DNA of 33,542 bases. Source: an uncultured Arcanobacterium sp. (GTDB lineage Bacteria; Actinomycetota; Actinomycetes; Actinomycetales; Actinomycetaceae). Position 1 is the stretch's first letter; every line of letters starts with the position of its first letter. Below the pieces are notes generated by a model that saw only the letters and a program-made list of their open reading frames with translations, was not told the origin of the DNA and searched no databases. The position numbers were made by a program, and so were the translations under genes. Below, piece after piece: positions 17,887 to 26,988 of this stretch. The DNA lies in the NCBI GenBank assembly GCA_945874735.1, contig CAMCHI010000015.1, positions 1 through 33,542 on the forward strand. The letters run 5' to 3'.

Positions 17887-18564
17887 GTGGCAGGAACCTA
17901 TTACTATATCGTTATTTTAGTAGCTGGAGGTGCGCTCCTGTTTATAGGATATGGTCTGACGGGTTTTTTGATGAAAAATCCGCAAGGAGCATGGGATAGT
18001 TATGCCAAAAATATCGGTAGAATACGGGCGCGCAGATGGCGTTATAAGCAACAAGTACCAGTAGCGCAAGATTTTTTGTTGCCTGAGATAACTAGCAATT
18101 TAGCATTTTGGCCAGGTGTGCCGGCGGCTAAAGGTAGCGATACCGTGCAGGCAAACCAAACAGAAATATGGCGTAGTGCTTTTGTGCAAGTTACCGCACA
18201 GGAAACCGACTTATATTTTACTTACACTATACCGCAGCGTTCTGATGGGGCAGAGTTTTCTATTCCAGAAGTGGCTTTTACCTGTATTACTTATTTACCA
18301 GACGAGGTAGCCGATAAGACAAAAACTTGGACTTTCCAGAGTGCTACCGCGCAAGCGGTACAGGCTTTGGGAAATAGCCAGTTTGCGCTCTGGTTAGAGT
18401 CCTTACAAAGGGTGCGTTTTGTGCATTTAATTGATAATAGGCTGACTTTAGCAGTGGTGGATAAAGAATTTGACGACCATACTTTAGCGTTGCTAGATAC
18501 TTGTATTGCTTATTGTAAAGAAGCTGCTCGAGTGTTGCCGCAGAGTTATTGGGACGCTAACTAA
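17887..18564 (+). CDS. Membrane-anchored protein of unknown function
   Basis: I do not recognise this 225-residue protein. It has one N-terminal membrane helix (about 5-29), then a basic patch (RIRARRWRYKQQ, about 46-57), which suggests an N-out, C-in single-pass protein with a cytoplasmic domain of about 170 residues. That domain is mixed alpha/beta with WRSAFVQVTAQETDLYFTYT and ends with two helices. There are no catalytic motifs or repeats. The GTG start has a strong gggagg Shine-Dalgarno 5 bases upstream. It is 44 bases downstream of hemW and convergent with the DUF3097 gene. A role linked to HemW is possible only by position. Confidence 0.75.
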   Translation: MAGTYYYIVILVAGGALLFIGYGLTGFLMKNPQGAWDSYAKNIGRIRARRWRYKQQVPVAQDFLLPEITSNLAFWPGVPAAKGSDTVQANQTEIWRSAFVQVTAQETDLYFTYTIPQRSDGAEFSIPEVAFTCITYLPDEVADKTKTWTFQSATAQAVQALGNSQFALWLESLQRVRFVHLIDNRLTLAVVDKEFDDHTLALLDTCIAYCKEAARVLPQSYWDAN

Positions 18565-18578
18565 GAATAGTTTTTGTT

Positions 18579-19451
18579 TTAATTTTCTGGCACGGTGATA
18601 AAGTCAATTAGAGCTTCAACTGGAGAAAGTAAAGCTGGATCAAGATCTTTGTAACTGTGTACTTGGTTGAGAATTTTTTGCCAGCCCAGACCAATATCTT
18701 CTTGGCTATGGTAGGGCATACCGAGTCTTTGCAAAGTGCCTGCTTTAATATCTTCGGTATGGGGTATGGTGGGCCAGGCTTTAATACCAATGCATTGTGG
18801 TTTAATTGCTTGCCAAATATCTACAAAAGGATGCCCTAATACTTTTACTCCTGGAAATTTTTCGGCTTCTTGCGCAATTTTCCATTCTTTAGAGCCAGGC
18901 ACTAGATGGTCTAGTAGAATACCTGCCCGTCTAGTATTGCTAGGGGAAAATACGGTTAATACTTCTAGTAAATTATCAGCTCCAAAGAGTTCTTCTACCA
19001 TTACTCCACAATAGGCTAAGTCTGCTCCCCAGATTTTTGCAATTAGTTGAGCATCGTGTTTGCCTTCTACCCAGAGCCGGGAGGGAATTGCGGTGCGTGG
19101 ACTGTGTTTAACGTGCAGAGAACCAGAGGCTTCTAAAGTTTTGCCCGCTACTGTTTTAGCAGTGTGAACTGGGGTAGTAGCGAGAGGAGGGAGTAAAGTG
19201 ACAGATTTGCCTTCTAGCCAAAATCCAGCTCCGAGCGGGAAAGAGCGCCGATGCATTTGGGCGTCTTCTAATTCCATTTGCCATTGTCCGCCTAGGCGGT
19301 ATACCCGAATTATTTCCCCTACATATTGAGTGCTGGGATCTTCTAATACTAATCCAGGAGTGGCAATTATTGTTGAAGTTTGACTGCGTTGATGAGGGTC
19401 ATTATTTAGTACATCAGAGCCATATGGATCGGAAGAATAAAAAGCAGTCAT
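18579..19451 (-). CDS. DUF3097 family protein
   Basis: Conserved actinobacterial protein of unknown function, recognised from DPYGSDVL near the N-terminus and its place between hemW and hrcA. From the ATG at 19451 (agga 8 bases upstream) it has 290 residues; a longer frame to 19529 adds 26 residues that look non-coding. The segment LWVEGKHDAQLIAKIWG (about 126-142) looks like the glutamate strand of a TOPRIM domain as in RNase M5, and ILLDHLVPGSKE (about 178-189) sits where the TOPRIM aspartates would be, but as DHL instead of DxD. A nucleic-acid role is therefore an inference. It converges on the preceding gene with only 14 bases between stops. Confidence 0.85.
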   Translation of the reverse strand: MTAFYSSDPYGSDVLNNDPHQRSQTSTIIATPGLVLEDPSTQYVGEIIRVYRLGGQWQMELEDAQMHRRSFPLGAGFWLEGKSVTLLPPLATTPVHTAKTVAGKTLEASGSLHVKHSPRTAIPSRLWVEGKHDAQLIAKIWGADLAYCGVMVEELFGADNLLEVLTVFSPSNTRRAGILLDHLVPGSKEWKIAQEAEKFPGVKVLGHPFVDIWQAIKPQCIGIKAWPTIPHTEDIKAGTLQRLGMPYHSQEDIGLGWQKILNQVHSYKDLDPALLSPVEALIDFITVPEN

Positions 19452-19563
19452 AGTTATTATCCTAAGGCAAGGCAGGAAATAGGTGGGGTAAGGGGAGGTA
19501 AGGATTTTGTTCGCGTTTAGCGGGGACAAAGAGTTGAATATGCAAAGTGGAGAAAAAATTAAG

Positions 19564-19569
19564 TAGAAT
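19564..19569 (+). promoter_or_regulatory. Likely -10 box of hrcA
   Basis: TAGAAT ends on the first base of the CIRCE element, so bound HrcA would cover the transcription start. The -35 region is weak. Confidence 0.45.
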
Positions 19570-19595
19570 TAGCACTCGGGGTTAGTGAGTGCTGA
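19569..19595 (+). promoter_or_regulatory. CIRCE operator (HrcA binding site)
   Basis: TTAGCACTC, 9 bases, GAGTGCTGA. This is the CIRCE consensus (TTAGCACTC-N9-GAGTGCTAA) with one mismatch in the second arm. It lies 85 bases before hrcA, so HrcA should repress its own hrcA-dnaJ transcript and release it on heat shock. Confidence 0.93.
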
Positions 19596-19680
19596 ACATT
19601 AAAGAGCTGGAATGGTTAGTAAAATATAGCGGTAAAAGTACGAAACAATAAACCAAGAAGTGGGTAGAAAGGAGTTTTAG

Positions 19681-20853
19681 ATGTCTAATCCAGAAGCGCG
19701 TAGACGGGCAGTGTTGCAAGCTATAGTGCGTGATTATGTGACGCATCGGGAGCCAGTAGCATCTAAAACTTTGGTAGAGCGCCATAATTTAGGTGTTTCT
19801 TCTGCTACTATTCGCAATGACATGATGCTGCTAGAAGAAGCGGGGCTGATTGTACAACCGCACACTTCAGCTGGGCGTGTGCCTACTAACGCTGGTTATC
19901 GGGTATTTGTGGATTCTTTGGCAGAGATTAAACCGCTATCCCGTGCAGAACAAAACGCTTTTCGTAAAGTGCTTACTCAAGCTGTCGATTTAGATGATGT
20001 ACTAATTAGAGCGGGTAAATTATTGGCACAAGTTACTCACCAGGTGGCGTTAGTGCAATATCCGTCCTTAAAACAAACTAGGTTGCGTCATGTGGAGCTG
20101 GTGTTAGCTTCTCGGCGTATTTTGTTGATTATTTTAATTACTGATTCTGGACGAGTAGAACAACGTACCTTAGAGTTAAACGCGCCGTTAGACGATTTGT
20201 CTTTAGAACAGTTACGCCTATTGGTTAATCAGATTTTTGCCGGTTTAGGGGTGGTACAGTTACGGGCAGTGCATTTAGCAGATTATAAAGCTAAGTTGGA
20301 AAGTATTGCAGGGGCGAATACGCTGGTAGTGCAAAATCTGTTGGAGCAAATTTTAGCTGTGGCTATAAATGCGTTAGAAGCTGATACGGAAGAACGAGTA
20401 ATTGTGGCAGGTACAGGGAATTTGTCGCGTTATGATGTAGATTTTTCCCGTACGATTTCCCCGATATTAGATGCCTTAGAAGAGCAAGTAGTGTTGCTAA
20501 AGTTATTTGCGCATCATCAAAGTGGCGTGCAGGTTCATATCGGGCAAGAAAATCAGGCAGATGCTTTCCAAGAAACTTCCTTGATTTCTTCTGGCTATGG
20601 CAGTGTTGAGGGAGCAGGGGCACGTTTGCAGTTGCAGTCAGAGGTTTTAGGAGCAGATAAAGCTGATGAGTCAGGAGACAATGTGAGTCTGGGGGAGACG
20701 GAGAGTCCACTCACTAATTTAGGTATTACGGGAGGAGAACAAGCGGTAGCCAGTATTGGGATTATCGGTCCTACTCGTATGGATTATGCAGCGGCTATGT
20801 CTAGTGTGTATGCCATATCTCAGTATCTAACTGAGATTCTAAATAATGGTTAG
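19681..20853 (+). CDS. hrcA: Heat-inducible transcription repressor HrcA
   Basis: Repressor that binds CIRCE; GroEL-assisted folding keeps it active in unstressed cells. The 390 residues begin with the winged-helix domain (RRRAVLQAIVRDYV, then SSATIRNDMMLLEEAGL and HTSAGRVPT), followed by a GAF-like domain and the C-terminal GIIGPTRMDYAAAMS. It is longer than most HrcA proteins because of about 45 additional residues (about 308-355), acidic and Gly/Ser-rich, between SSGYG and the GIIGP segment. Good aaaggag Shine-Dalgarno before the ATG. dnaJ follows 78 bases later. Confidence 0.95.
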   Translation: MSNPEARRRAVLQAIVRDYVTHREPVASKTLVERHNLGVSSATIRNDMMLLEEAGLIVQPHTSAGRVPTNAGYRVFVDSLAEIKPLSRAEQNAFRKVLTQAVDLDDVLIRAGKLLAQVTHQVALVQYPSLKQTRLRHVELVLASRRILLIILITDSGRVEQRTLELNAPLDDLSLEQLRLLVNQIFAGLGVVQLRAVHLADYKAKLESIAGANTLVVQNLLEQILAVAINALEADTEERVIVAGTGNLSRYDVDFSRTISPILDALEEQVVLLKLFAHHQSGVQVHIGQENQADAFQETSLISSGYGSVEGAGARLQLQSEVLGADKADESGDNVSLGETESPLTNLGITGGEQAVASIGIIGPTRMDYAAAMSSVYAISQYLTEILNNG

Positions 20854-20858
20854 TGTTG

Positions 20859-20887
20859 TTTTATTTTTAGATGTTAGAAAAATAAAA
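20859..20887 (+). repeat. A/T-only hairpin between hrcA and dnaJ
   Basis: ttttattttt (20859-20868) and its exact reverse complement (20878-20887) with a 9-base loop, just after the hrcA stop. Too weak to be a classical terminator; it may partly attenuate or process the hrcA-dnaJ message. Confidence 0.4.
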
Positions 20888-20931
20888 AGTTTAAGACGCA
20901 AGGTAATAAAGAAAGAACGAGAGAGTTTCAA

Positions 20932-22071
20932 GTGGCTGATTATTATGAAGTTTTAGGTGTATCTCGCAATGCAACTGAGGACGAGATTAAAAAAGCCTAC
21001 CGGAAATTAGCGCGCAAACTACATCCAGATGTGGCTGGCCCAGATGGGGAAGAACAGTTCAAAGAAGTAAGTGCAGCCTATGATGTGCTTTCTAATAAAG
21101 AAAAACGCCGTATGTATGATTTAGGTGGTGCTGACGCTTTGCGGGGTGGCTACAGCGGTGGTATGGGCGCAGACTTTTCAGCTGGGTTTGGTTTTGCTGA
21201 TATGTTTTCTTCCTTTTTTGGCACTAGCACGGGTGCTCAACCTCAATCTCGCACAAAACGTGGTGCCGATGCGTTAATGCGTTTACGTCTTGAATTGCGT
21301 GATGCAGTATTTGGGGTGGAACGAGAAATACAGGTAAATAGTTCGGTGCCTTGCCATGTGTGTCATGGTAATTTGACTGCTCCAGGTACTGCTCCAGTAA
21401 CCTGTACTGATTGTGGTGGTGCAGGATATGTACAGAGAGCCACTAATTCTATTTTTGGGCAAATGGTTACAACTGCACCTTGTGGAGCTTGTCAAGGTTA
21501 TGGCACGGTTATTGTGACTCCATGTAGTGAATGTGCTGGTGAGGGACGAGTGCGGGCTAGTCGTACGGTACCGGTGAAAATACCTGGTGGTATTGAAAAC
21601 GGTATGCGCGTGCGTATGTCGGGCTATGGTGAAGCCGGAGTTGCCGGTGGTAGTGCAGGAGATTTATTCCTAGAAGTAAGCATTGCAGAAGATAAAGTCT
21701 TTACTAGGCAAGGCAATGATTTAGTGGCTTCTTTGCAAATCCCGATGACTGCCGCAGCATTAGGAACGCGCCTTAATATTGACACTTTTGACGGAATGCA
21801 AGAAGTAAAAATTCCAGCAGGTACACAGTCCGGTACAGTATTACAATTGCCAGATTTAGGGGTAAAACTCTTGAATCGGGATACGCGTGGAAAATTATTG
21901 TTGCAAATTCAGGTAGCTACTCCTACCGATATTGACGAGCGGCAGCGGGAATTATTACAAGAGTTAGCTGTTTTACGGGCAGAAGAAACGGTAGATATAG
22001 GTTTAACCGAAGATAATTCGTCTGTATTTAGCTGGATTAAAGATAAGTTTCAGAGTTGGACTACGGATTAG
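20932..22071 (+). CDS. dnaJ: Chaperone DnaJ
   Basis: Hsp40 co-chaperone that stimulates DnaK ATPase and presents unfolded clients. The 379 residues have the J domain with HPD at 31-33, a Gly/Phe-rich segment (about 65-105), four zinc-binding CxxCxG repeats (about 140-206: CHVCHG, CTDCGG, CGACQG, CSECAG) and the C-terminal substrate-binding domains. It is a full type I DnaJ. The start is GTG at 20932 with a gagag element upstream. hrcA-dnaJ is the common actinobacterial DnaJ2 arrangement, separate from the dnaK operon, which is not in the window. Confidence 0.96.
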   Translation: MADYYEVLGVSRNATEDEIKKAYRKLARKLHPDVAGPDGEEQFKEVSAAYDVLSNKEKRRMYDLGGADALRGGYSGGMGADFSAGFGFADMFSSFFGTSTGAQPQSRTKRGADALMRLRLELRDAVFGVEREIQVNSSVPCHVCHGNLTAPGTAPVTCTDCGGAGYVQRATNSIFGQMVTTAPCGACQGYGTVIVTPCSECAGEGRVRASRTVPVKIPGGIENGMRVRMSGYGEAGVAGGSAGDLFLEVSIAEDKVFTRQGNDLVASLQIPMTAAALGTRLNIDTFDGMQEVKIPAGTQSGTVLQLPDLGVKLLNRDTRGKLLLQIQVATPTDIDERQRELLQELAVLRAEETVDIGLTEDNSSVFSWIKDKFQSWTTD

Positions 22072-22217
22072 AGTTTATAGCAGGGCTTTCAGGTTTTGTG
22101 GGTAGGTAACTGGCTGAGCATGAAAGCAAAATGCTAGAAAACTGATCATGCTAAGTATTAATAAACAGTATTTGGTATCAGGACTGATTTAAGAAGATAA
22201 AGCTAAGGAGAGCAGAG

Positions 22218-23030
22218 ATGTCGTTAGCGGTATTTGTGATGCCAGATTTGCGTACACAAGTAGCATTAGCGCCCACAGGTTTACCGCAACTAGAGACAAT
22301 ATTGACGCTCAGTGGAGCAGAAGCGCATCATGCCAGCACGGTAAAGCGTATAAACAGCGGTGAGCTTATTGAAGTGGTAGATGGTAACGGTTTGCGAGTG
22401 CAGGTAGAAATACAAACAGTAACTAAGACGCAAGTAACGGGAGTAATTAGGCAAGTAAAGGAAGATCCTAAAAACACTTTGCGTATAACTTTAGTGCAGG
22501 CTTTAGCAAAAAATGGACGAGATGAACAAGCTGCAGAAACTGCTACTGAGTTTGGAGTAGATGCGGTTATCCCGTGGGAAGCACAACGCAGCATTGTTAA
22601 TTGGAGCAAAGGGCAAAAAGTTGCTAAAGGGATAAGTAAATGGGAACAAGTAGTATTAGCAGCTGCTAAACAATCACGCCGAGCACACATTCCCCAAGTA
22701 GAGAAATTAGTAAATAGTGGGCAATTACGGGAACTAATAGCAGAGCAAGTAGCCCAAGGTGTAGTAGTGTTGGTGTGTCATGAGCAGGAGCAGCGTCCTT
22801 TAGTGGATTATTTGGCGCATACTTTTCAGGAGTTTGCACAACAACCTAATGAGTTGTGGTTAATCGTGGGGCCTGAAGGGGGAATTACAGACGTAGAATT
22901 GGCAGAATTCCAAGCAGCTGGAGCTGTTCCGGTGTTGTTAGGAGCGCATATTTTACGCAGTGCTACTGCAGGGCCGTGGGCGATTGCGGTTTTGCGAGCG
23001 GTAAATAATTATCGAGTAGTAGAAAAATAG
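22218..23030 (+). CDS. rsmE: 16S rRNA (uracil1498-N3)-methyltransferase
   Basis: SPOUT-family enzyme methylating U1498 of 16S rRNA. The 270 residues have the N-terminal RNA-binding PUA-like part (HHASTVKRINSGELIEVVDGNG) and the knotted SAM-binding domain with EQAAETATEFGVD, the IVGPEGGITDVEL loop (about 216-228) and LGAHILRSATA (about 239-249), where most relatives have LRTETA. The ATG has aaggagag upstream. It stands between dnaJ and phoH, a usual place, with a 146-base gap before it that holds only a weak 5-bp stem (22117-22135). Confidence 0.93.
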   Translation: MSLAVFVMPDLRTQVALAPTGLPQLETILTLSGAEAHHASTVKRINSGELIEVVDGNGLRVQVEIQTVTKTQVTGVIRQVKEDPKNTLRITLVQALAKNGRDEQAAETATEFGVDAVIPWEAQRSIVNWSKGQKVAKGISKWEQVVLAAAKQSRRAHIPQVEKLVNSGQLRELIAEQVAQGVVVLVCHEQEQRPLVDYLAHTFQEFAQQPNELWLIVGPEGGITDVELAEFQAAGAVPVLLGAHILRSATAGPWAIAVLRAVNNYRVVEK

Positions 23031-23078
23031 TATTTGACATTTTTAACGCATTATCTCTTAAAAAACGGTGGGGTAGGG

Positions 23079-23084
23079 TAGAAT
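23079..23084 (+). promoter_or_regulatory. -10 box positioned for a leaderless phoH mRNA
   Basis: TAGAAT ends 7 bases before the phoH ATG, and no Shine-Dalgarno precedes that ATG. If this is the -10, the transcript starts at or next to the A of the start codon. A TTGACA at 23034-23039 is too far away to be its -35. Confidence 0.5.
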
Positions 23085-23091
23085 TAAGCAC

Positions 23092-24069
23092 ATGGATCAA
23101 GTGCTGGAAAATACGGAAATTACCCGAGTAATCACGGTTCCACAAGCGGTGCCGATGATGAATTTACTAGGGCATAACGATTCGGTATTGCGCACTTTAG
23201 AAAAAGGTTTAGCTCCGGTGCTTTTACATGTGCGCGGGCATGAAATTACTATTAACGGTGCGCCACTTGAGGTAAATTTTGCAGCTGAGTTGTTAAGTGA
23301 ATTAATTGCGGTGGTGCGTGCAGGTGAGCATTTAACTAGTGATGCAGTGCAACGGGCAATTACGATTGCGCGTTCAGGTTTGGCTCGTCCTAGTGAACTG
23401 TTAAATACAGATATTTTATCGGCACGTGGTAAAACTATTCGTCCTAAAACTTTGGGGCAAAAAGCATATGTGGACGCTATTGACGCTAATACCGTAATTT
23501 TTGGGATTGGCCCAGCTGGTACGGGAAAAACTTATTTAGCGATGGCTAAAGCAGTGGTTGCTCTACAGAAAAATGAAGTATCACGTATTATTTTGACCCG
23601 TCCAGCGGTAGAAGCAGGAGAGTCTTTAGGGTTTTTGCCTGGTACTTTGAGCGATAAGATTGATCCTTATTTACGTCCTTTATTTGATGCGCTGTACGAT
23701 ATGTTGGATCCAGATGCGATTCCTAAATTATTAGCGGCCGGCACTATTGAAGTAGCGCCTTTGGCTTATATGCGGGGACGTACTTTGAATAATGCTTACA
23801 TTATTTTGGACGAAGCACAAAATACTACTGCAGAACAAATGAAAATGTTTCTCACCCGCTTGGGATTCGGTTCTAAAATGGTGGTAACAGGTGACGCTAC
23901 CCAAGTAGATTTGCCGGGTAAAGTAAAATCAGGGTTGCGTGCTGCTCGTAGAATTTTGCGAGGAATTGACGGAATTGAATTTGTGGAATTAGGTTCAGCA
24001 GACGTGGTTAGACACCCGATTGTGGCAGATATTGTGGATGCTTATGCGCGCTGGAATGGAGAAAAGTAA
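23092..24069 (+). CDS. phoH: PhoH family ATPase
   Basis: Cytoplasmic P-loop ATPase of the PhoH (PhoL-like) family, probably an RNA helicase-type factor acting with YbeY in rRNA and RNA metabolism. The 325 residues have an N-terminal RNA-binding-like region ([17 protein letters not shown]), Walker A in [16 protein letters not shown] (about 139-154) and Walker B in IILDEAQNT (about 238-246), followed by [13 protein letters not shown]. The stop overlaps the ybeY start (TAATG). It heads the phoH-ybeY-corC-era run. Confidence 0.95.
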   Translation: MDQVLENTEITRVITVPQAVPMMNLLGHNDSVLRTLEKGLAPVLLHVRGHEITINGAPLEVNFAAELLSELIAVVRAGEHLTSDAVQRAITIARSGLARPSELLNTDILSARGKTIRPKTLGQKAYVDAIDANTVIFGIGPAGTGKTYLAMAKAVVALQKNEVSRIILTRPAVEAGESLGFLPGTLSDKIDPYLRPLFDALYDMLDPDAIPKLLAAGTIEVAPLAYMRGRTLNNAYIILDEAQNTTAEQMKMFLTRLGFGSKMVVTGDATQVDLPGKVKSGLRAARRILRGIDGIEFVELGSADVVRHPIVADIVDAYARWNGEK

Positions 24070-24599
24070 TGATTGAAGTAAATGATGAGTCGGGCTTTAC
24101 TCCCACCTTGGGTTTAGCAGAAATTTCTGAACTAGCCACTTGGGTTTTGGGACAGATGCGTCTACATCCGCAAACTGATCTGAATATACTTTTGGTAGAC
24201 GAAGCTGCTATTGAACAGTTACATATTGAATGGCTAGATTTGCCAGGTCCTACTGATGTGATGAGTTTTCCAATGGATGAACTACGCCCTGCGCCTTTAG
24301 GGGCAGAACCCCAAGAGGGTATCTTGGGTGATATTGTGATTTGTCCACAAGTGGCAGCTCAACAAGCGCTTAGATCTGGTCACGCCACTATGGAAGAAAT
24401 TTTATTGCTGACCACGCATGGTATCTTGCATTTACTGGGATATGACCATGCAGAAGAAGCAGAGCGAAAAGAAATGTTTGAGCTGCAGCGCAAGTTATTA
24501 CTCACCTTTTTAGCTCGCCGTCCTGCCAATCCTAATGATCCGAATTTTGCGCGCGCAGCACATAGCGATATTAATGATATTGCCCCTACGATTGATTGA
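24069..24599 (+). CDS. ybeY: Endoribonuclease YbeY
   Basis: Zinc-dependent RNase needed for 16S rRNA 3'-end maturation and ribosome quality control. The 176 residues carry the signature [12 protein letters not shown], giving the H-x3-H-x5-H zinc site (His 117, 121, 127), and the upstream GPTDVMSFP motif. Its start codon overlaps the phoH stop, so the two are translated together; the CorC-like gene starts 11 bases after its stop. Confidence 0.96.
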   Translation: MIEVNDESGFTPTLGLAEISELATWVLGQMRLHPQTDLNILLVDEAAIEQLHIEWLDLPGPTDVMSFPMDELRPAPLGAEPQEGILGDIVICPQVAAQQALRSGHATMEEILLLTTHGILHLLGYDHAEEAERKEMFELQRKLLLTFLARRPANPNDPNFARAAHSDINDIAPTID

Positions 24600-24610
24600 G
24601 ATAGTTATTC

Positions 24611-25879
24611 ATGATTCATGAAGTGCAAACCATTCCGTTAAGCCAGATTGTAACTATCGGGTTAGTAGCTTTAATTTTAGGGGCGCTATTTCGTTTAGTG
24701 TCGTTAGCTTTAGCGCAAGTATCACGCTCCTCAATTGCAGAAGCAGTACAAAACGGAGAAGTCGGAATGGCAGTATTGCGACTGTTAGATAATAGGAAAG
24801 CCGGTATTTTAGCTGCGCAAGTAGTGCGGGTAGGATGTATTTCCGTCTATGCAATTGCGGTAGTGGTGACGTTAATTGATTTTATTTCTTCTGGTTGGTT
24901 GCTGTTAGGGACTTCAATTTTAACTATCGCGCTCAGTTTTGTGTGTACCGCATTAGTATTGCCATCGAGTTTAGCAATCCGCTACCCAGTAAAAATTTTG
25001 CAGATTTCTGCTACACCTTTATGGGTAATTGCGCGTTTTACAAAAGTTTTTGTGCGCAAGCTAGAAGAAGTAGTAGAAGAAACTGCTGATACTGATAATG
25101 ATGAGCGGGTAGCTTTAATGGTAGAGCGCGTAAATGAAAACGCTGCTTTAGAAGAAGATGAACGCTCTTTGTTTAGCTCAGTTTTTGAGCTTTCTCGTAC
25201 CTATGTGCGGGAAGTGATGGTACCGCGTACTGATATGATTACCATTAACGCTAACCATACTTTAGATCAGGCATTAATGTTGTTTTCCCGTTCTGGTTTT
25301 TCGCGCGTACCGATTGTGGGAGAATCTACTGACGATTTACTAGGTGTGTTGTATCTAAAAGACGTAATACGCCGAGTACATCGCCGTCCAGATCAAGAAC
25401 AACTCCCAGTAGTTACAGTGCAGCGTGAGCCTTATTTTGTACCCGAAACCATGCTGGTAGATGATTTACTACAGCAGATGAAAGCAACTTCCGTGCATAT
25501 CGCGCTAGTGGTAGATGAATACGGAGGAATTGCGGGATTGGTGACTATTGAAGACCTGCTGGAAGAATTAGTAGGCGAAATGGTGGACGAGCATGATCGG
25601 GCTATCCCAGAGGTGGAAGAAATATCAACTGGGGTATATCGCGTGCCTGCTCGACTCCCTTTAGATGAACTTGGTGCATTATTTGGGAAAACGATTGAAG
25701 ATGACGATGTAGATACAGTGGCGGGTCTGCTCTCGAAACATTTAGGGAGAGTACCAATTATGGGTTCGGAAGTAGAAGTAGCGGGATTACTGCTGGCTGC
25801 CGATAAATTCCAAGGGCGACGCAAACGTATTTCTACCGTGCTGGCTTCGGTGCTTACCGAAGAAGAAACTAACGATTAA
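24611..25879 (+). CDS. CorC/HlyC-type CBS-domain membrane protein
   Basis: Member of the CNNM/CorC/HlyC family, linked to magnesium and other divalent cation efflux. The 422 residues have an N-terminal membrane part of about three or four helices (about 8-130), a CBS pair (starting near YVREVMVPRTDMITI, with DDLLGVLYLKDV and VVDEYGGIAGLVTIEDLLEELVGE), and the C-terminal CorC_HlyC domain (ARLPLDELGALF to AGLL). It lies between ybeY and era as in many Actinobacteria, which suggests co-expression rather than a direct role in rRNA processing. Older 'hemolysin' names for this family are misleading. Confidence 0.9.
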   Translation: MIHEVQTIPLSQIVTIGLVALILGALFRLVSLALAQVSRSSIAEAVQNGEVGMAVLRLLDNRKAGILAAQVVRVGCISVYAIAVVVTLIDFISSGWLLLGTSILTIALSFVCTALVLPSSLAIRYPVKILQISATPLWVIARFTKVFVRKLEEVVEETADTDNDERVALMVERVNENAALEEDERSLFSSVFELSRTYVREVMVPRTDMITINANHTLDQALMLFSRSGFSRVPIVGESTDDLLGVLYLKDVIRRVHRRPDQEQLPVVTVQREPYFVPETMLVDDLLQQMKATSVHIALVVDEYGGIAGLVTIEDLLEELVGEMVDEHDRAIPEVEEISTGVYRVPARLPLDELGALFGKTIEDDDVDTVAGLLSKHLGRVPIMGSEVEVAGLLLAADKFQGRRKRISTVLASVLTEEETND

Positions 25880-25942
25880 GCACGGTTAAGAAAAATTTAT
25901 GAATTGCTTTTAGGCTAAATGGTTTTAAGGAAGTGAGTAGTA

Positions 25943-26884
25943 GTGGATAATCTGCTAACAGGTTTAACTTTTGATTGGCCTGCTGATTTTCGTTCTGGTT
26001 TCACCGCTATTGTGGGTCGGCCAAATGCGGGAAAATCTACTTTAGTGAATGCTATGGTAGGGGAAAAAATTGCTATTACTGCCAATCAGCCGGAAACTAC
26101 CCGTAAAGTTATTCGGGGCATAGTGAACCGAGAAACAGCGCAGCTAATTTTGGTAGACACCCCTGGTTTGCACCGTCCGCGCACTCTTTTAGGAGAGCGC
26201 TTAAATGATTTGGTGCATGAGTCTTTAGCAGATGTAGATTGTGTGGCTATGTGTTTGCCCGCTGATGAAGCGATTGGGCCAGGGGATCAATTTTTGCTTG
26301 GTTTAGTGAAAAAAGCAAAAGTGCCGATAGTGGCAATAGTTACCAAGATAGATAAAATCAGCAAAGAAAAGTTGGCGCAAAAACTTTTAGCAGTTAGTGA
26401 ATTTGCAGATTTTGTGGAAGTAATTCCAGTATCGGCAGTGCGGGGCGAGCAAGTAACACTATTGGTAGATTTATTAGCCAAACAAATGCCGTTTAGTCCT
26501 CCGTTATATCCACAAGACGCAGTGACTGATGAGAGCTTGGAAGCCCGGGTGGCAGAGCTAATTCGAGAGGCGTCTTTAGAGGGCGTGCGTGATGAGTTGC
26601 CACACTCTATTGCAGTAGTGATTGAAGAAATGGAAACTCAGTTGCAACGGGAGGACGATTCGCGTCCACCTTTAACGCAAATTCATGCCACTGTATATGT
26701 GGAACGTGATTCGCAAAAAGGAATCGTGATTGGTAAAGGTGGAGTGCGTTTGCGGGAAGTGGGCAAACGGGCACGGTTAGAGATAGAAAACATTCTCGGT
26801 ACACGTGTTTATCTAGATTTGCGAGTAAAAGTAGCAAAAGATTGGCAACGCAATCCTAAACTATTAGGCAGAATGGGTTTCTGA
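25943..26884 (+). CDS. era: GTPase Era
   Basis: Essential GTPase binding the 3' end of 16S rRNA during 30S assembly. The 313 residues have G1 GRPNAGKST (25-33), the switch region with ETTRK, G3 DTPGL (about 72), G4 TKID (about 131-137) and a C-terminal KH domain with GIVIGKGGVRLREVGKRAR (about 258-276). The GTG start at 25943 has aaggaa upstream. It follows the CorC-like gene by 63 bases. Confidence 0.97.
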   Translation: MDNLLTGLTFDWPADFRSGFTAIVGRPNAGKSTLVNAMVGEKIAITANQPETTRKVIRGIVNRETAQLILVDTPGLHRPRTLLGERLNDLVHESLADVDCVAMCLPADEAIGPGDQFLLGLVKKAKVPIVAIVTKIDKISKEKLAQKLLAVSEFADFVEVIPVSAVRGEQVTLLVDLLAKQMPFSPPLYPQDAVTDESLEARVAELIREASLEGVRDELPHSIAVVIEEMETQLQREDDSRPPLTQIHATVYVERDSQKGIVIGKGGVRLREVGKRARLEIENILGTRVYLDLRVKVAKDWQRNPKLLGRMGF

Positions 26885-26988
26885 TTTTGTCTGATATGAG
26901 GTGGTCGGTTTAGTGACTGCAAGCAGGTTAGTTGCTAGTTTTGGTAAGTTTTCCAGCTGCTTTAGCTTTTAGCACTATTACGATTAAC

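Noticed and set aside
19452-19529. A longer N-terminus for the DUF3097 protein
   Set aside because: The ATG at 19451 has a Shine-Dalgarno and leads directly into the conserved DPYGSDVL region; the extra residues look random.
20363-20710. A 115-residue reverse open frame inside hrcA
   Set aside because: It is antisense to conserved HrcA coding sequence, with no Shine-Dalgarno and low-complexity Leu/Pro/His composition.
23034-23039. A perfect TTGACA upstream of phoH taken as its -35
   Set aside because: No -10 lies at 16-18 bases. The nearest good -10 (23079) is 39 bases away.
26932-26988. A TTG start giving RecO a hydrophobic N-terminus
   Set aside because: There is no Shine-Dalgarno, the family begins at the YRDQGIVLRT strand, and a hydrophobic leader makes no sense for a cytoplasmic repair protein.
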